This document shows, one piece after another, positions 53,139 to 62,482 of a stretch of 64,000 nt of DNA. The notes beneath the pieces were generated by a model that was given only the letters and a program-made list of their open reading frames with translations, was not told the origin of the DNA and made no database searches. Both the position numbers and the translations under genes were made by a program. The stretch covers positions 2,046,001 to 2,110,000 of the forward strand of contig NZ_JAMBNV010000001.1 in NCBI RefSeq assembly GCF_023715245.1, written 5' to 3'. The DNA comes from Sporosarcina luteola. GTDB taxonomy: Bacteria; Bacillota; Bacilli; Bacillales_A; Planococcaceae. Position 1 is the stretch's first letter. Every line of letters begins with the position of its first letter.

Positions 53139-54929
53139 TCAATTCTGATGCTTCTCCAAAAACTCCAACATCTGGCTGTATACTTTAATTTCATTTTCCT
53201 TCTTCGAGAAGCCATGTCCTTCATCATCCAAAACGAGATATTCAACATCGCGGCCAAGTTCTGTCAACTTCGCAACAATCTGATCGGATTCCTCTTTCAC
53301 GACGCGCGGGTCCTTCGCGCCTTGGATGACAAGCATTGGCTTTACCATTCCGTCGAGATAAGTGACTGGTGAATCTTTGATGAATCGCTCCTTATCACGC
53401 TCCGGATCTCCTAACCAGCGCTCCATGATTGGCTTCCAGTGGGGCGGAACGGAATTGACGAATGTGAATAAATCGGATACGCCAAAAATGTCCACAACCG
53501 CTTTGAAGTACTCGGCATGTCTTCCGTGCAGCAGCAATGCCATATAGCCGCCGTAGCTGCCACCAACAAGGAATAGACGATCACGATCCGTGATGCCATT
53601 ATCAAAGAGCCACTCAATTCCCGCCAAGCAGTCTAGGCGTGGTCCCTCTCCCCAATCCTGTTCAACCATTTTCGTAAATTCCGAGCCATAGCCTGTGCTT
53701 CCTCGGAAGTTCGGTGCGAAAATAGTATAACCCCTATTCAAGAAGCACTGAAACATCGAACGGAACATTTTGCGTTCAGACGACTGAGGACCTCCATGCG
53801 GCCAGAAGATTGTGTAGCCATTCGCAGTTTCCTCTTTTGCTTTAAATAAAAGGGCCTCGATTTCCAATCCATCGAAAGATTTATAGGATACAATATCAGG
53901 TTCCACCATCCCCTCCTGGCTGACACCTAACACCCTATTTTCCGTTAATTGCTCCCACGTTTGTCCATCAGTTGATTTAAAAATGTTATGAGGAACTGTC
54001 GCACTGCGACCTAAAATATATAGATTTCCTGACTTGGCAAATCGCATTTGATCAATTACATCAACTGGCAATGTGCTTTCTTCGAGCTTTCCATTCTCAA
54101 GGTAGAAGCGATATAACTTATCTCCAACACCTTTAGAAGTGATGAAATAAAATTCCCCGTTGTCCTTATTGAACTTGATCGTCTGTACGCTTTCCCCCTC
54201 TACTTCCAACACTTTTGAAAAGGATTTTGTCATCAAATCAAACTTGGCAATATAGGTAAAGTCACTTTCAAAATCTGTCACAAAATAAATCGTGTTGTCA
54301 TCCGTGAACACTGGATCACCCGCGACATGCACTTTCGAAGCATCCGGCGTTAAATTGAATGTGTCTTCGCCAATTTTCACGAAGCTAATAACATACGTGT
54401 TTGCGAAGGCCCTCGAAAAGACGAATTTCTCCTCATCATCCGAAACTGCAGCAAGTTGCGTAGGTGATATTTCCCCGATATTTAATAGGGTATCCACACC
54501 ACTTTCCAAATTGCGCATATGCGTATTTAAATACATCGGATTATCCAACGATGTCACATAGTAGATTCTTTCTCCGTCATCGCTCAAATGACTGAAGTAG
54601 AACTTCTCATCCGACCCTCCAGTGATCAACGGCTGGGGCAAACCACCTTCAAACGGAATCGAATAGATTTGAAAATTTTCATCACCGTCACTATCAAACC
54701 CAGCTAAAACATACCGATTTTCAGGATCAAACTTGATAAAATTACACGACTCGTCCCGATGAGCAAACAAATACGGGAATGAACCAGGCAAGTCCAATGC
54801 CCATAAGTTCATTTTTCCATTCAAATTCGTATTAAAGATAAGCTTCGTTTCATCGTTGTTCACAGCGAAATTCGTAATCGTATACGTCCGGAAAAATTGC
54901 TCCACTGTCGGTTTTGAAAAAGGTATCAT
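53139..54929 (-). CDS. S9-family serine peptidase (prolyl oligopeptidase / acylaminoacyl peptidase type)
   Basis: 596 residues with no signal peptide. An N-terminal beta propeller (about 30-340) is followed by an alpha/beta hydrolase domain. The catalytic triad is visible: Ser in GGSYGGYM near 455, Asp in QGAKDPRV near 535, His in DDEGHGF near 570. The oxyanion region is WPHGGPQSS. It hydrolyses short peptides in the cytoplasm. AGGAGG precedes the start. Confidence 0.9.
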   Translation of the reverse strand: MIPFSKPTVEQFFRTYTITNFAVNNDETKLIFNTNLNGKMNLWALDLPGSFPYLFAHRDESCNFIKFDPENRYVLAGFDSDGDENFQIYSIPFEGGLPQPLITGGSDEKFYFSHLSDDGERIYYVTSLDNPMYLNTHMRNLESGVDTLLNIGEISPTQLAAVSDDEEKFVFSRAFANTYVISFVKIGEDTFNLTPDASKVHVAGDPVFTDDNTIYFVTDFESDFTYIAKFDLMTKSFSKVLEVEGESVQTIKFNKDNGEFYFITSKGVGDKLYRFYLENGKLEESTLPVDVIDQMRFAKSGNLYILGRSATVPHNIFKSTDGQTWEQLTENRVLGVSQEGMVEPDIVSYKSFDGLEIEALLFKAKEETANGYTIFWPHGGPQSSERKMFRSMFQCFLNRGYTIFAPNFRGSTGYGSEFTKMVEQDWGEGPRLDCLAGIEWLFDNGITDRDRLFLVGGSYGGYMALLLHGRHAEYFKAVVDIFGVSDLFTFVNSVPPHWKPIMERWLGDPERDKERFIKDSPVTYLDGMVKPMLVIQGAKDPRVVKEESDQIVAKLTELGRDVEYLVLDDEGHGFSKKENEIKVYSQMLEFLEKHQN

Positions 54930-55097
54930 ACTATACTATTCCTCCTAGGCTACTAATCTATTCACCATCCACATTATAGTATAACATTTCAATACTTATG
55001 AAAGAATGCCATTTCACCATCTCGTTTGAATATTTAATCATTTGTTTCATTCAAATTCGCATTACCCATTGCATACGCTATCTTAGTGGGGGTGAAA

Positions 55098-55358
55098 ATG
55101 ACGGAAAATGAACACCAGCAGCAAAATGGCATGGCAATCAGTGCACTTGTTTTAGGGATTTTGGGAGTCGTGTTGAACCTGATTCCTATCATTCCTTACC
55201 TCTTGGGCATCCTAGCTATCATCTTCGGTGTCTCGGGGAATAAAATGCAAAATGGCAAAGGAATGGCGGTTGCCGGCATCGTTTTAGGGTGCATCACACT
55301 GGGGATGAAAGTCTTCTTTTGGATATTCATCATTCTCTTGGGTGGGTCGGGTTATTAA
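55098..55358 (+). CDS. DUF4190-type small membrane protein
   Basis: 86 residues. Two hydrophobic segments (about 15-45 and 55-80), with NGMAISALVLGILGVV and GKGMAVAGIVLGCI repeating the same pattern, as DUF4190 proteins do. The start at 55098 has GGGGG seven bases upstream. Function unknown. Confidence 0.72.
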   Translation: MTENEHQQQNGMAISALVLGILGVVLNLIPIIPYLLGILAIIFGVSGNKMQNGKGMAVAGIVLGCITLGMKVFFWIFIILLGGSGY

Positions 55359-55372
55359 GTGAATACAAAAAT

Positions 55373-55406
55373 GCCGCGCCGGGTAACTTTTTCGGAGCGG
55401 CTTTTA
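55373..55406. terminator. Terminator between convergent membrane protein genes
   Basis: GCCGCGCCG, loop, CGGAGCGGCTTTT. Confidence 0.7.
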
Positions 55407-55408
55407 GA

Positions 55409-55813
55409 TCATGGCTTTTCTAATTGACTTTCTACCAAATCCCCAATGAATGGTAGTTTAAAATAGTTGCCTTGATATGCCTGGTACATCATAAAGATCA
55501 TCAGTGCGAATGCGAGCGGGCTTAACACCAGGCTTGCAATAACTCCAAATATAGGAATGAATCCCAGTATGATGCTGATCAGGAAGATGGCAATTGCCGT
55601 AAAAACGGATTGCAAGGCATGGAATCGGATGAACCGGTTTTCTTTTTCCAAAAAAAGAAAAATAAGACCGATAATAAAGATGTAACAGAGAAGCCCTCCC
55701 ACATTCTCTGTTAGTCCGATTGATGTTTTATCTCCTTCCGCTTTAACTTGCAGCTTGGCCTCTTCTGATGCTTGCTCATTTGCAGCCAGTCCTTCCTTGT
55801 CTTTTTCATTCAT
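55409..55813 (-). CDS. DUF4870 membrane protein
   Basis: 134 residues. A hydrophilic N-terminus of ~30 residues precedes three to four helices with the DUF4870 signature LCYIFIIGLIFLFLEKENRFIRFHALQSV. Widespread in Bacillales; function unknown. GGGGGAC lies before the ATG. Confidence 0.8.
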   Translation of the reverse strand: MNEKDKEGLAANEQASEEAKLQVKAEGDKTSIGLTENVGGLLCYIFIIGLIFLFLEKENRFIRFHALQSVFTAIAIFLISIILGFIPIFGVIASLVLSPLAFALMIFMMYQAYQGNYFKLPFIGDLVESQLEKP

Positions 55814-55927
55814 TTTCCGTCCCCCTTTCCCCTTTATTATATTGAACAGGTGTTAGAATGATGCCTGTTGTAGGCAGGCCCTTTATTCATATCAACCGCC
55901 ACAAGGGGAAAGAGGAATTTAGTCAAT

Positions 55928-56638
55928 TCAGTTCGAACCAGTATGATTGGATTTCCCTCTCAAATTACTCATATAAGTTGTTGTGAGCTGGTAGCTCTTG
56001 TCGATTTTTTCAGCTATGAAGTGTGATCTTTCAAAAATGACTGACCTCAAAAAATCCACTTGCCTGATCATTTTATCGATCACCCCTTCATGCTGTTCCA
56101 TCCGCTCCACCATTTGAGTCTGTACCGTCTTTTGCTCTTCCAACGAGAGGGAGAATTGATCTTGTTTTTCAAGTTGTGCATTCATCTTCGTTAGAAGCTT
56201 CTCTTGATCGATATCAAATTTCTCTAACCGCTCAGCAATTTCCGCGTTCGAATGGTTCAGCATATTGATTTGTTCAACGAGCTCTTCATTCATCTTCCTC
56301 TTGCTCTCGAGCATTTTTTGAAGCTCTTTATGTTTTTGATCCAAACGTTCCAATGTTCCAATCGCTTCCTGTTCAAACTGACGTTGTTGCGATTGATGAT
56401 CCAGAATTTCCTCGAACCGGATTCCTGTCATTCTCCATCTATCGGATTGAATCCTTCTTTGTTTCTGTAGTTGCTTTTCCATTTCGGTGTATTTTTCATT
56501 CATCATGTCGAATGATTTCTTCTGTTCTATTATCGACTCCGATATAGAGTCAGTTCGATAAATGGATTGGTTCCTCTCGGCAATACTATCGCCTTTATAT
56601 AGATCTGAATGGCTCTTTTTATTAAAAAATAAACCCAT
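55928..56638 (-). CDS. Long coiled-coil protein, unknown
   Basis: 236 residues, almost entirely alpha-helical and Gln/Glu/Lys-rich from about residue 35 to 200, with heptad-like Leu/Met spacing. No membrane helix. The C-terminus (FIAEKIDKSYQLTTTYMSNLRGKSN) looks like a separate short segment. I do not recognise the family; a structural or scaffolding role is possible. GGGAGG seven bases before the ATG supports the start. Confidence 0.6.
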   Translation of the reverse strand: MGLFFNKKSHSDLYKGDSIAERNQSIYRTDSISESIIEQKKSFDMMNEKYTEMEKQLQKQRRIQSDRWRMTGIRFEEILDHQSQQRQFEQEAIGTLERLDQKHKELQKMLESKRKMNEELVEQINMLNHSNAEIAERLEKFDIDQEKLLTKMNAQLEKQDQFSLSLEEQKTVQTQMVERMEQHEGVIDKMIRQVDFLRSVIFERSHFIAEKIDKSYQLTTTYMSNLRGKSNHTGSN

Positions 56639-56696
56639 AGTTCAACCTCCCATCAATCGTTTTCTCTATGATATGTTCAATCATATGTATCTGTAC

Positions 56697-56729
56697 GAAA
56701 AAAACCGTCCCTCTAAAAGGAACGGCTTT
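56697..56729 (-). terminator. Terminator after the VLRF1 gene
   Basis: On the minus strand GCCGTTCC, loop, GGGACGGTTTTTTT. Confidence 0.8.
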
Positions 56730-56738
56730 AGAATGATA

Positions 56739-57533
56739 TTATTTTTCAAATACTTGATGGAGCACTTTTTTCGATTCGACATTGTTCAGGTTTTTATAAA
56801 TACAGTTGTTCGGCTTGGTTCGAAGCGTTTTCGCAAATGAGTTTGCCAGTTCCGCTTCGCCAACTACGTATAATTCCTTCCAGTCACGTTCTTTCCTCAT
56901 CTTTTCTACAGTTACGCCGAGTTCTTTGTAAAAGCGTTCAAGGTTTTCTCTTAGACGATCATCAAGGCCATCACTTTGGCCTCCTCCAGACCCACGTTGC
57001 AAAGATGAGCGCACGCTTTGTTGTTCTTTCCATACTTCCAGACCCGAGTCGAATTCATAAGTTTTCTCGTCATTGACAAAGCCCATCGCTGTATCCAAAA
57101 TACGCACATCTCCAAAGCTCGTCAAGATGATGCCTGCCTCAGGATAGGCCTTTAACATATACTCCATTTCTTCTACTACAGGATGGTCTTCCCAATGGAA
57201 GCTCGTCTTTACTTGAACTTGCACATAATGGACGGACCATAATTCTGGATCTAGAGACGCAAAAATAACGACCCCTTTATTCAAGTCGTTTTGATTATTT
57301 TCAATTTCCTTCGTCACTTTTTCTTTCAGTTTTTTATACGCTTTGATCTCTTTTTCATCTTGGGAAGCTTCCAAATACTCGTAGATACGTTTTAAACCGT
57401 TTTTCAGATGGATTTTCCATGCTCCATTTTGCTGTTCCGGATCTGCAGGGTTCGTATTCAAGTACACACTCAACACACAACGGGAATCACATTTAAATTC
57501 CTTCAACTTTTGCAGTTCTTCACTAAGTGACAT
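56739..57533 (-). CDS. Bacterial eRF1-like release factor (VLRF1/baeRF family)
   Basis: 264 residues. The N-terminal half has the VLSVYLNTNP strand and an RNase-H-like fold typical of the eRF1 domain 2 relatives. A flexible Gly/Ser loop QRGSGGGQSDG (residues ~179-189) contains GGQ at 184-186, the place of the catalytic motif in eRF1 and its Vms1-like relatives. The C-terminus has ELYVVGEAELANSF. Vms1-type factors cleave peptidyl-tRNA on stalled large ribosomal subunits. No other rescue gene is near. The start has GAGGAGG. Confidence 0.72.
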   Translation of the reverse strand: MSLSEELQKLKEFKCDSRCVLSVYLNTNPADPEQQNGAWKIHLKNGLKRIYEYLEASQDEKEIKAYKKLKEKVTKEIENNQNDLNKGVVIFASLDPELWSVHYVQVQVKTSFHWEDHPVVEEMEYMLKAYPEAGIILTSFGDVRILDTAMGFVNDEKTYEFDSGLEVWKEQQSVRSSLQRGSGGGQSDGLDDRLRENLERFYKELGVTVEKMRKERDWKELYVVGEAELANSFAKTLRTKPNNCIYKNLNNVESKKVLHQVFEK

Positions 57534-57625
57534 ATATCCCGAACCTCCTCATACGTATGCTGTTACTTAACATACCCTATCCATTCCGATCTAAAACGGG
57601 AGGTTCGGCAATAAGTCAGTTAGAT

Positions 57626-57871
57626 TTAATCCAATTTCACTCTCAGGACCTGCCCGGATACTGCATCTACTTTCACTTCGTATTTGAGTCCTTGATTTGT
57701 ACGGATGTCGATTTCATAGAGCAATACTCCATCATCGAAATCCAATTCAGCCTTGACGACCTCACCCGGCACACGTTTCAAGGCGATATCAATTGCTTGA
57801 TCCAATGAAATGCTACGATACCTAGGATTTTGCCAATGGCCTTCCCAATAACCATTAGTCATGTTATTCAT
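57626..57871 (-). CDS. PepSY domain protein
   Basis: 81 residues, a single PepSY domain: SLDQAIDIALKRVPGEVVKAELD, then LYEIDIRTNQGLKYEVKVDAVSGQVLRV. No signal peptide, so it is probably cytoplasmic, unlike most PepSY proteins. PepSY domains are thought to inhibit peptidases. GGAGG lies before the ATG. It is 92 bases upstream of the VLRF1 gene on the same strand. Confidence 0.8.
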   Translation of the reverse strand: MNNMTNGYWEGHWQNPRYRSISLDQAIDIALKRVPGEVVKAELDFDDGVLLYEIDIRTNQGLKYEVKVDAVSGQVLRVKLD

Positions 57872-58005
57872 TCATCTTGCCTCCAAGTCATTATTGGCGT
57901 TCATGTTCAGCATATTCAACGGGATGTGAAATGTGCCCGTTTCGGCATAAAACAAAGTCGGAAAGCCATAGTATGTAGGATGTCAATTTGAAAGGAGCGA
58001 TCATT

Positions 58006-58164
58006 GTGGGAAGAGATAACCATAATAATAAAACAGGTGGAAATAATACCAGTTCCTTACCACAGACACCTAAAAACCAGAAAATTAAACCCAGTAATAT
58101 GACTGAGGAGATTGCCAAGGAATTCGCAGAGCTGCGAAAAGCTAAAAAGAAGAAAAATTTGTGA
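58006..58164 (+). CDS. YfhD-like small basic protein
   Basis: 52 residues: MGRDNHNNKTGGNN, then SLPQTPKNQK, then an acidic helix EEIAKEFAELRKAKKKKNL. The MGR start, the QTPK block and the E-I/F-A helix fit the YfhD family of small Bacillales proteins as I remember it; a spore-related role is possible but not shown. The start codon is GTG with AAAGGAG ten bases upstream, and a strong terminator follows. A longer minus-strand frame over the same bases is a shadow. Confidence 0.6.
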   Translation: MGRDNHNNKTGGNNTSSLPQTPKNQKIKPSNMTEEIAKEFAELRKAKKKKNL

Positions 58165-58176
58165 TCGTAACAGAAT

Positions 58177-58217
58177 GCCCCCACACCAGATAGTCTGGTG
58201 TAGGGGCGTCATTTTTA
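58177..58217 (+). terminator. Terminator after YfhD-like gene
   Basis: GCCCCCACACCAGA, loop, TCTGGTGTAGGGGC, then GTCATTTTT. Confidence 0.85.
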
Positions 58218-58232
58218 TTGATCGAAGTAAAA

Positions 58233-61200
58233 TTAATTATTTTGCTCCAGGCATTCATAAACCGCCATCATATCCCGTTTATTCAACTCGCGGATACGAT
58301 TAAAAATGGGGATGTCTGCAACAGCTTCTGTATATAGGTTTTCATCCAATACATCACTTACCTTGCCTAAAAGCCATGTTTGTACGTCTGTTCCCTCGAC
58401 GACTTCACTAAGACCTTCCTCATTGATGCCAGTTGCATGGCAGCTTACACAAGGAATCGTTAATTTAAAAACGCCATCGTGCAGATTATCTTCTGAAATC
58501 ACTTTTTTACCTTTACAGAAAGGACATGGATTGGCCTTCCTGATTTTATTTATTTGGGTAATTAACTTTTTGTAACCGAAAGTCTCATAGACATATGTCA
58601 GTTTTTTATATTTACCATTTGTGAAATACTTATCGATGATCGTTTCTCTTGTTTCCTTCACATTTGGGAAATCACAGATTGTCACTTTGTTATTGCTGCT
58701 GATCGATTCGATATTGCCTTTGATTGTTTCCCAAAATGGCAATACATTTTGCAATACCATTTCATAACCAGTAAAGCTTGCTTGTTCCAATTCGAACATT
58801 TTCAGAGCGACTTGGGTTTCTCGTGGAAGCAAGGAGACATCTTCAGTTAAAATCATGTCGCCGCCTACAATCGATTTCAATTTGATGAGGACAGGCAACT
58901 CTCCTACAATTTTCAATATTTCCTTGATCGGATGTCTAATTATTTCACGAATATCCATGACTCCAAATGTAAGCGATTTACGATGATTTAATACTGTCCC
59001 TTCACAAATTGGACATGTAATCATTTCTTTAGAAGCTTTCATTTTCTCTTTAATGATTGATTTTGATACGAATATATACATCCCAAGGATCGTATTAAAA
59101 CCTACCCATGTTCTCCGTGTCTTGCCTTCCTTATCATAAAACGACTTCTCAAAATATCCGTACCAAAATGTGTGCTTTTCTTTATCTGACATCTCATTGT
59201 AGCTCTTCGTCAGGTCATGACCTAACTCATTCTTAATTTCCTCAAACAGAAATTCCAGCTTTTCGTATTTATAAAACTTTAGCACCTCCATTACATCCGT
59301 ATGGAGTAAACCATCCCAGAATGGAACATCTTTGTCTTGAATGACAAGATCTTTATCAAATACTTCAATCTGCAAGCGCCCCGAACATGATGGACAATGA
59401 TTGTCCTTATTATAGAAGTCGAAGCTTCTCGTATCTTTATTCGTCGGATGCGCCGCCACGATATGGTTGATGAGACCACCTAACTCATAGAGAAAACTAT
59501 ATTGGCTATATAAATGTCTTTCAAGATCAATGGCTATGACAGGTGCGATTTGTTCTGATTCATATTCACCGTAAATCAACCGAGCCATTGATGACAAGCT
59601 TTTTAGAATGCCGCCTTTATAGATGTTCTCTGCGTTTTTAAAATAGGCGATATTGGTTTCTGTTAAATAAGAGATGCCCTTTTGCTGTTTAAGAGTAGAT
59701 GAAATATGCGACGGCAGCTCAATATCTTCCTTGTTTTTATTCTTGTAATGGTCATCATGACTAACAACATCTAAATGCGTAACAGGCTCACTCTTCCTCT
59801 TCCCAAAATCCACGATGTAATCCGAGCTTTCCATCATATATTCATTATGTTCAATCATGATGATTGAAACGGTTTCATCTTGCAGAATTAGTCTAATGCT
59901 ATCAATGAATTGGTTTAAAATATTTTGGGATAAACCTTTTGATGGCTCGTCAAAGATAAAAAGCGTATGCGGTTTTCTTGAGTTGGCAAACAGCTCCGAG
60001 ACTAAGTGAACACATTGAAATTCACCAGTCGATAATGTCTGTGTCTTTCTTTCCAACGTCAAATAACCGAGTCCGAGCTTGATCAATAAGCTCAAACGTT
60101 TATGCGCGATGTCTTCATTTGGCAGTTCATCAATAATATCTTCAATCGACCGTTCAAAAATATCATCAATTTCGTCACTGTACTTGTTGAGTTTTTGTTT
60201 AATATCAAGAAACGTTGCAACAGTCGACCTGCTCGTTATCGATTGGTTCCGGTCTTGCCCTACCACGACCAATTTATCTTTCGGATATCGCTTTACAAAA
60301 TCTTTCGTTACACATTCATTAATAAGTGTAGATTTACCGCAGCCAGACTCACCAGTGACTGTCACAAGTCTATTTTTCGGAATCTCAAATTCAGCCATTT
60401 GAATATTACGGCAGTATAGATCTTTAAATACATAAGTTTCCGTAGGATTTTCCTCATTCAACTCCTGAAAAACAGGTTGTGGACGCGGTGATTTCTCTAC
60501 AATTTTTCCGCCGTATTTACCACTTCCCGGTCCAAAGAACAATTGATCATCCGTTATATCGAGCACAGTGTCAGAATGATCGATGAGCCAAATTTGATTT
60601 TTATAGCCCAGCTTCTTAATCTGTTCTAAGATTTTTAATAGCGTTTGGCGGTCAAGACCGACTGATATTTCGTCAATGATTATAACGGTATTTTCACTTG
60701 CTGCCATGAACTCAGCCAAGTATAGACGTGTTAATTCACCGCCAGACAATGTACCCATAATCCGATTTATCGTTAAGTATCCAATATTCATATTGATAAT
60801 GTTTTCGAGGATCAGTTGTTTCGCTTCACTAATATGTAATTCTTCGGCTAGAGAGAGAATGTTTTCAACGCTCAAGTTATTAATATCTGAAATTGTATGT
60901 GGTTGATTGGATAATTCAATTGTATATTGCTCAACTTCTTTATTATACCGTTTACCGGAACATGTTTTACATTCGACATTACTCGTACTTCCGCGTCCTT
61001 TACATTTGGGACACCAGCCTAATTCATTATTGAATGAAAATGTTTCCGGTGAAAGATTAAATTTATCAGCAAGACAGGCACGGATTTCCGAAAAAACGCC
61101 AGTATGTGTACCAATCGTTGAACGTGGATTTGAAGAAATGGATGATCTTCCGAGAAACAGCACTAGAGGCATCTCTTCCATTTTGATTGCACTGAAATTC

Positions 61201-61403
61201 GTTTCCATAATATTTGGGAATAAATACTGATATTCGGCCTTTGGTAATAAGGAGACAAGTCGCTTCTTCGATTCTTCTCCAATTGTTTGACTGAACGTTG
61301 TTTTTCCAGATCCGGATAATCCTGCAATGCCTAACGGTTTATCTTCCGGAAGATCTGCATCCAATCGTTTAATATTATTCGCGATTAATTGATTTATTTT
61401 CAT
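58233..61403 (-). CDS. UvrA-like twin ABC ATPase with rearranged zinc modules
   Basis: 1056 residues. ATPase 1: Walker A GLSGSGKTT at 28-36, NPRSTIGTHTGVFSEIR near 92-108, zinc finger CPKC...CKTC at ~131-149, signature LSGGE near 225, Walker B IIIDE. ATPase 2: GESGCGKST near 360, signature LSTGE near 470, Walker B LFIFDEP and H-loop MIEHN. The last ~460 residues contain CPSC, CPIC and CPFC...CVSC pairs. Segments there (PVIAID, MSDKEKHTFWYG, CPICEG) recall the first half of ordinary UvrA, now placed after both ATPases. The UvrB-binding domain is missing, so ordinary excision repair is unlikely. The start at 61403 has AAAGGGTGG upstream. The gene looks more AT-rich than its neighbours. Possible roles: antibiotic protection (like DrrC), DNA-damage response, or defence. 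Confidence 0.75.
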   Translation of the reverse strand: MKINQLIANNIKRLDADLPEDKPLGIAGLSGSGKTTFSQTIGEESKKRLVSLLPKAEYQYLFPNIMETNFSAIKMEEMPLVLFLGRSSISSNPRSTIGTHTGVFSEIRACLADKFNLSPETFSFNNELGWCPKCKGRGSTSNVECKTCSGKRYNKEVEQYTIELSNQPHTISDINNLSVENILSLAEELHISEAKQLILENIINMNIGYLTINRIMGTLSGGELTRLYLAEFMAASENTVIIIDEISVGLDRQTLLKILEQIKKLGYKNQIWLIDHSDTVLDITDDQLFFGPGSGKYGGKIVEKSPRPQPVFQELNEENPTETYVFKDLYCRNIQMAEFEIPKNRLVTVTGESGCGKSTLINECVTKDFVKRYPKDKLVVVGQDRNQSITSRSTVATFLDIKQKLNKYSDEIDDIFERSIEDIIDELPNEDIAHKRLSLLIKLGLGYLTLERKTQTLSTGEFQCVHLVSELFANSRKPHTLFIFDEPSKGLSQNILNQFIDSIRLILQDETVSIIMIEHNEYMMESSDYIVDFGKRKSEPVTHLDVVSHDDHYKNKNKEDIELPSHISSTLKQQKGISYLTETNIAYFKNAENIYKGGILKSLSSMARLIYGEYESEQIAPVIAIDLERHLYSQYSFLYELGGLINHIVAAHPTNKDTRSFDFYNKDNHCPSCSGRLQIEVFDKDLVIQDKDVPFWDGLLHTDVMEVLKFYKYEKLEFLFEEIKNELGHDLTKSYNEMSDKEKHTFWYGYFEKSFYDKEGKTRRTWVGFNTILGMYIFVSKSIIKEKMKASKEMITCPICEGTVLNHRKSLTFGVMDIREIIRHPIKEILKIVGELPVLIKLKSIVGGDMILTEDVSLLPRETQVALKMFELEQASFTGYEMVLQNVLPFWETIKGNIESISSNNKVTICDFPNVKETRETIIDKYFTNGKYKKLTYVYETFGYKKLITQINKIRKANPCPFCKGKKVISEDNLHDGVFKLTIPCVSCHATGINEEGLSEVVEGTDVQTWLLGKVSDVLDENLYTEAVADIPIFNRIRELNKRDMMAVYECLEQNN

Positions 61404-61485
61404 TTTGCCACCCTTTCTATTCGTTACCTTCACTATTGCCAACTGTTTTAGACTTCAATACAAAACTTGTAAACCAAGCATAACC

Positions 61486-61621
61486 GAATCTGATACTATG
61501 TGCCATACTATATCCAGCTCTGAAAATCTATGTGTTTTTCTGGGAAGCAAGAGACTGGAAACGACTTGTTTTTATAGGTATGGTGTTAGGTGCAGCCGTT
61601 GGTCTTAAACTTGTATCATAG
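61486..61621 (+). pseudogene. Possible 3' remnant of a membrane-protein gene
   Basis: After an in-frame stop, one plus-strand frame reads protein-like to a TAG at 61621: ILYPALKIYVFFWEARDW, then a hydrophobic VFIGMVLGAAVGLKL end. There is no ATG or ribosome binding site at its head. It looks like the tail of a small membrane protein whose 5' part is gone, perhaps lost when the UvrA-like gene arrived. Speculative. Confidence 0.3.
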
Positions 61622-61635
61622 AGCGAAACATCAAA

Positions 61636-61680
61636 CAAAAGCCTAATTTCTTAGTTACTAAAGAAATTAGGCTTTTATTA
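61636..61680. terminator. Bidirectional terminator after PP2C gene
   Basis: AAAAGCCTAATTTCTT, loop AGTTACTA, AAGAAATTAGGCTTTT. Confidence 0.85.
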
Positions 61681-61687
61681 TATTTTA

Positions 61688-62482
61688 TTAATTTTCAACA
61701 ACATCACTTGGAATGCTACCTTGCTGCGAGATATTAACTGTCCAACCAATCATAGTCGTGCTGTCTCTTACATTATTCTTTTCAATTTTAGTCAGAATTA
61801 AAGAAAACACGTCTTCAAGTTGTTCCCCATCCAATTTTTTCACTAAATCAATCGGATTCGAATAGGGCTCCCCCGGACATTCAAGTAAGCCATCCGTCGT
61901 CATGAAGATGCGATTTACACCTTTCCTTAATTCCCGAATTCCTGAAGAGAAGCATGGAACGGCTTTATCGAAAGTATTCACTTGACCAATCCACTCATAG
62001 AACTGCCTCTGATTCAATTGAAATTGGTTGAGCGCAATGAAATCAGGATGAAAAACGTACACTACGCAATCTCCGACAGAAAACCACCATAGATAGTTAT
62101 CTTTTCGAATACAGATTAGACAAGCCGTCTCGCCTTTAACCTTCTTGCATTGATCAAGAAATTTGTCACTTTGGAAGATGGATAGAAGTTTTTCTTGCAA
62201 ATCGTGAAATCCCGGCTTAGCTATCAATCTTATAAGCTCATGATGAAACTCATCTAATGTACGGATGATCAGTTCGGCACTCTCAGCACTGTAATGCGCA
62301 TCTAAAATCGCTGCAAATTCCCAGTTCTCTCCTACCCAAACAATGCAGCCATCTTCATTCTTATACTGTCCAGCGGAAGAATTTCCACCGGATCGTCCGA
62401 CCTTCACACGATCAATCGAGCAAACATTTTTCTCGTCGATAAAATCCCTTTCACTACCAACCCAAGAAAACCTATTGCGCAT
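61688..62482 (-). CDS. PP2C-type protein phosphatase
   Basis: 264 residues. The acidic metal ligands of PP2C are visible: NEDGC near 45, ILDAHYS near 62 (place of DGHGG), TTDGLLE near 215 and VRDSTTMIGW near 250. SVGDCVVYVF fits the GDS/A motif. A soluble Ser/Thr phosphatase is likely; no kinase is adjacent. I start at the ATG at 62482 (GGAG seven bases upstream), which overlaps the HIT gene by 11 bases (ATGCGCAATAG), so the pair is coupled. Confidence 0.75.
   Translation of the reverse strand: MRNRFSWVGSERDFIDEKNVCSIDRVKVGRSGGNSSAGQYKNEDGCIVWVGENWEFAAILDAHYSAESAELIIRTLDEFHHELIRLIAKPGFHDLQEKLLSIFQSDKFLDQCKKVKGETACLICIRKDNYLWWFSVGDCVVYVFHPDFIALNQFQLNQRQFYEWIGQVNTFDKAVPCFSSGIRELRKGVNRIFMTTDGLLECPGEPYSNPIDLVKKLDGEQLEDVFSLILTKIEKNNVRDSTTMIGWTVNISQQGSIPSDVVEN

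Noticed and set aside
57891-58184. 97-residue minus-strand hydrophobic frame
   Set aside because: It is the complement of the YfhD-like gene, which has a proper ribosome binding site and terminator on the plus strand.
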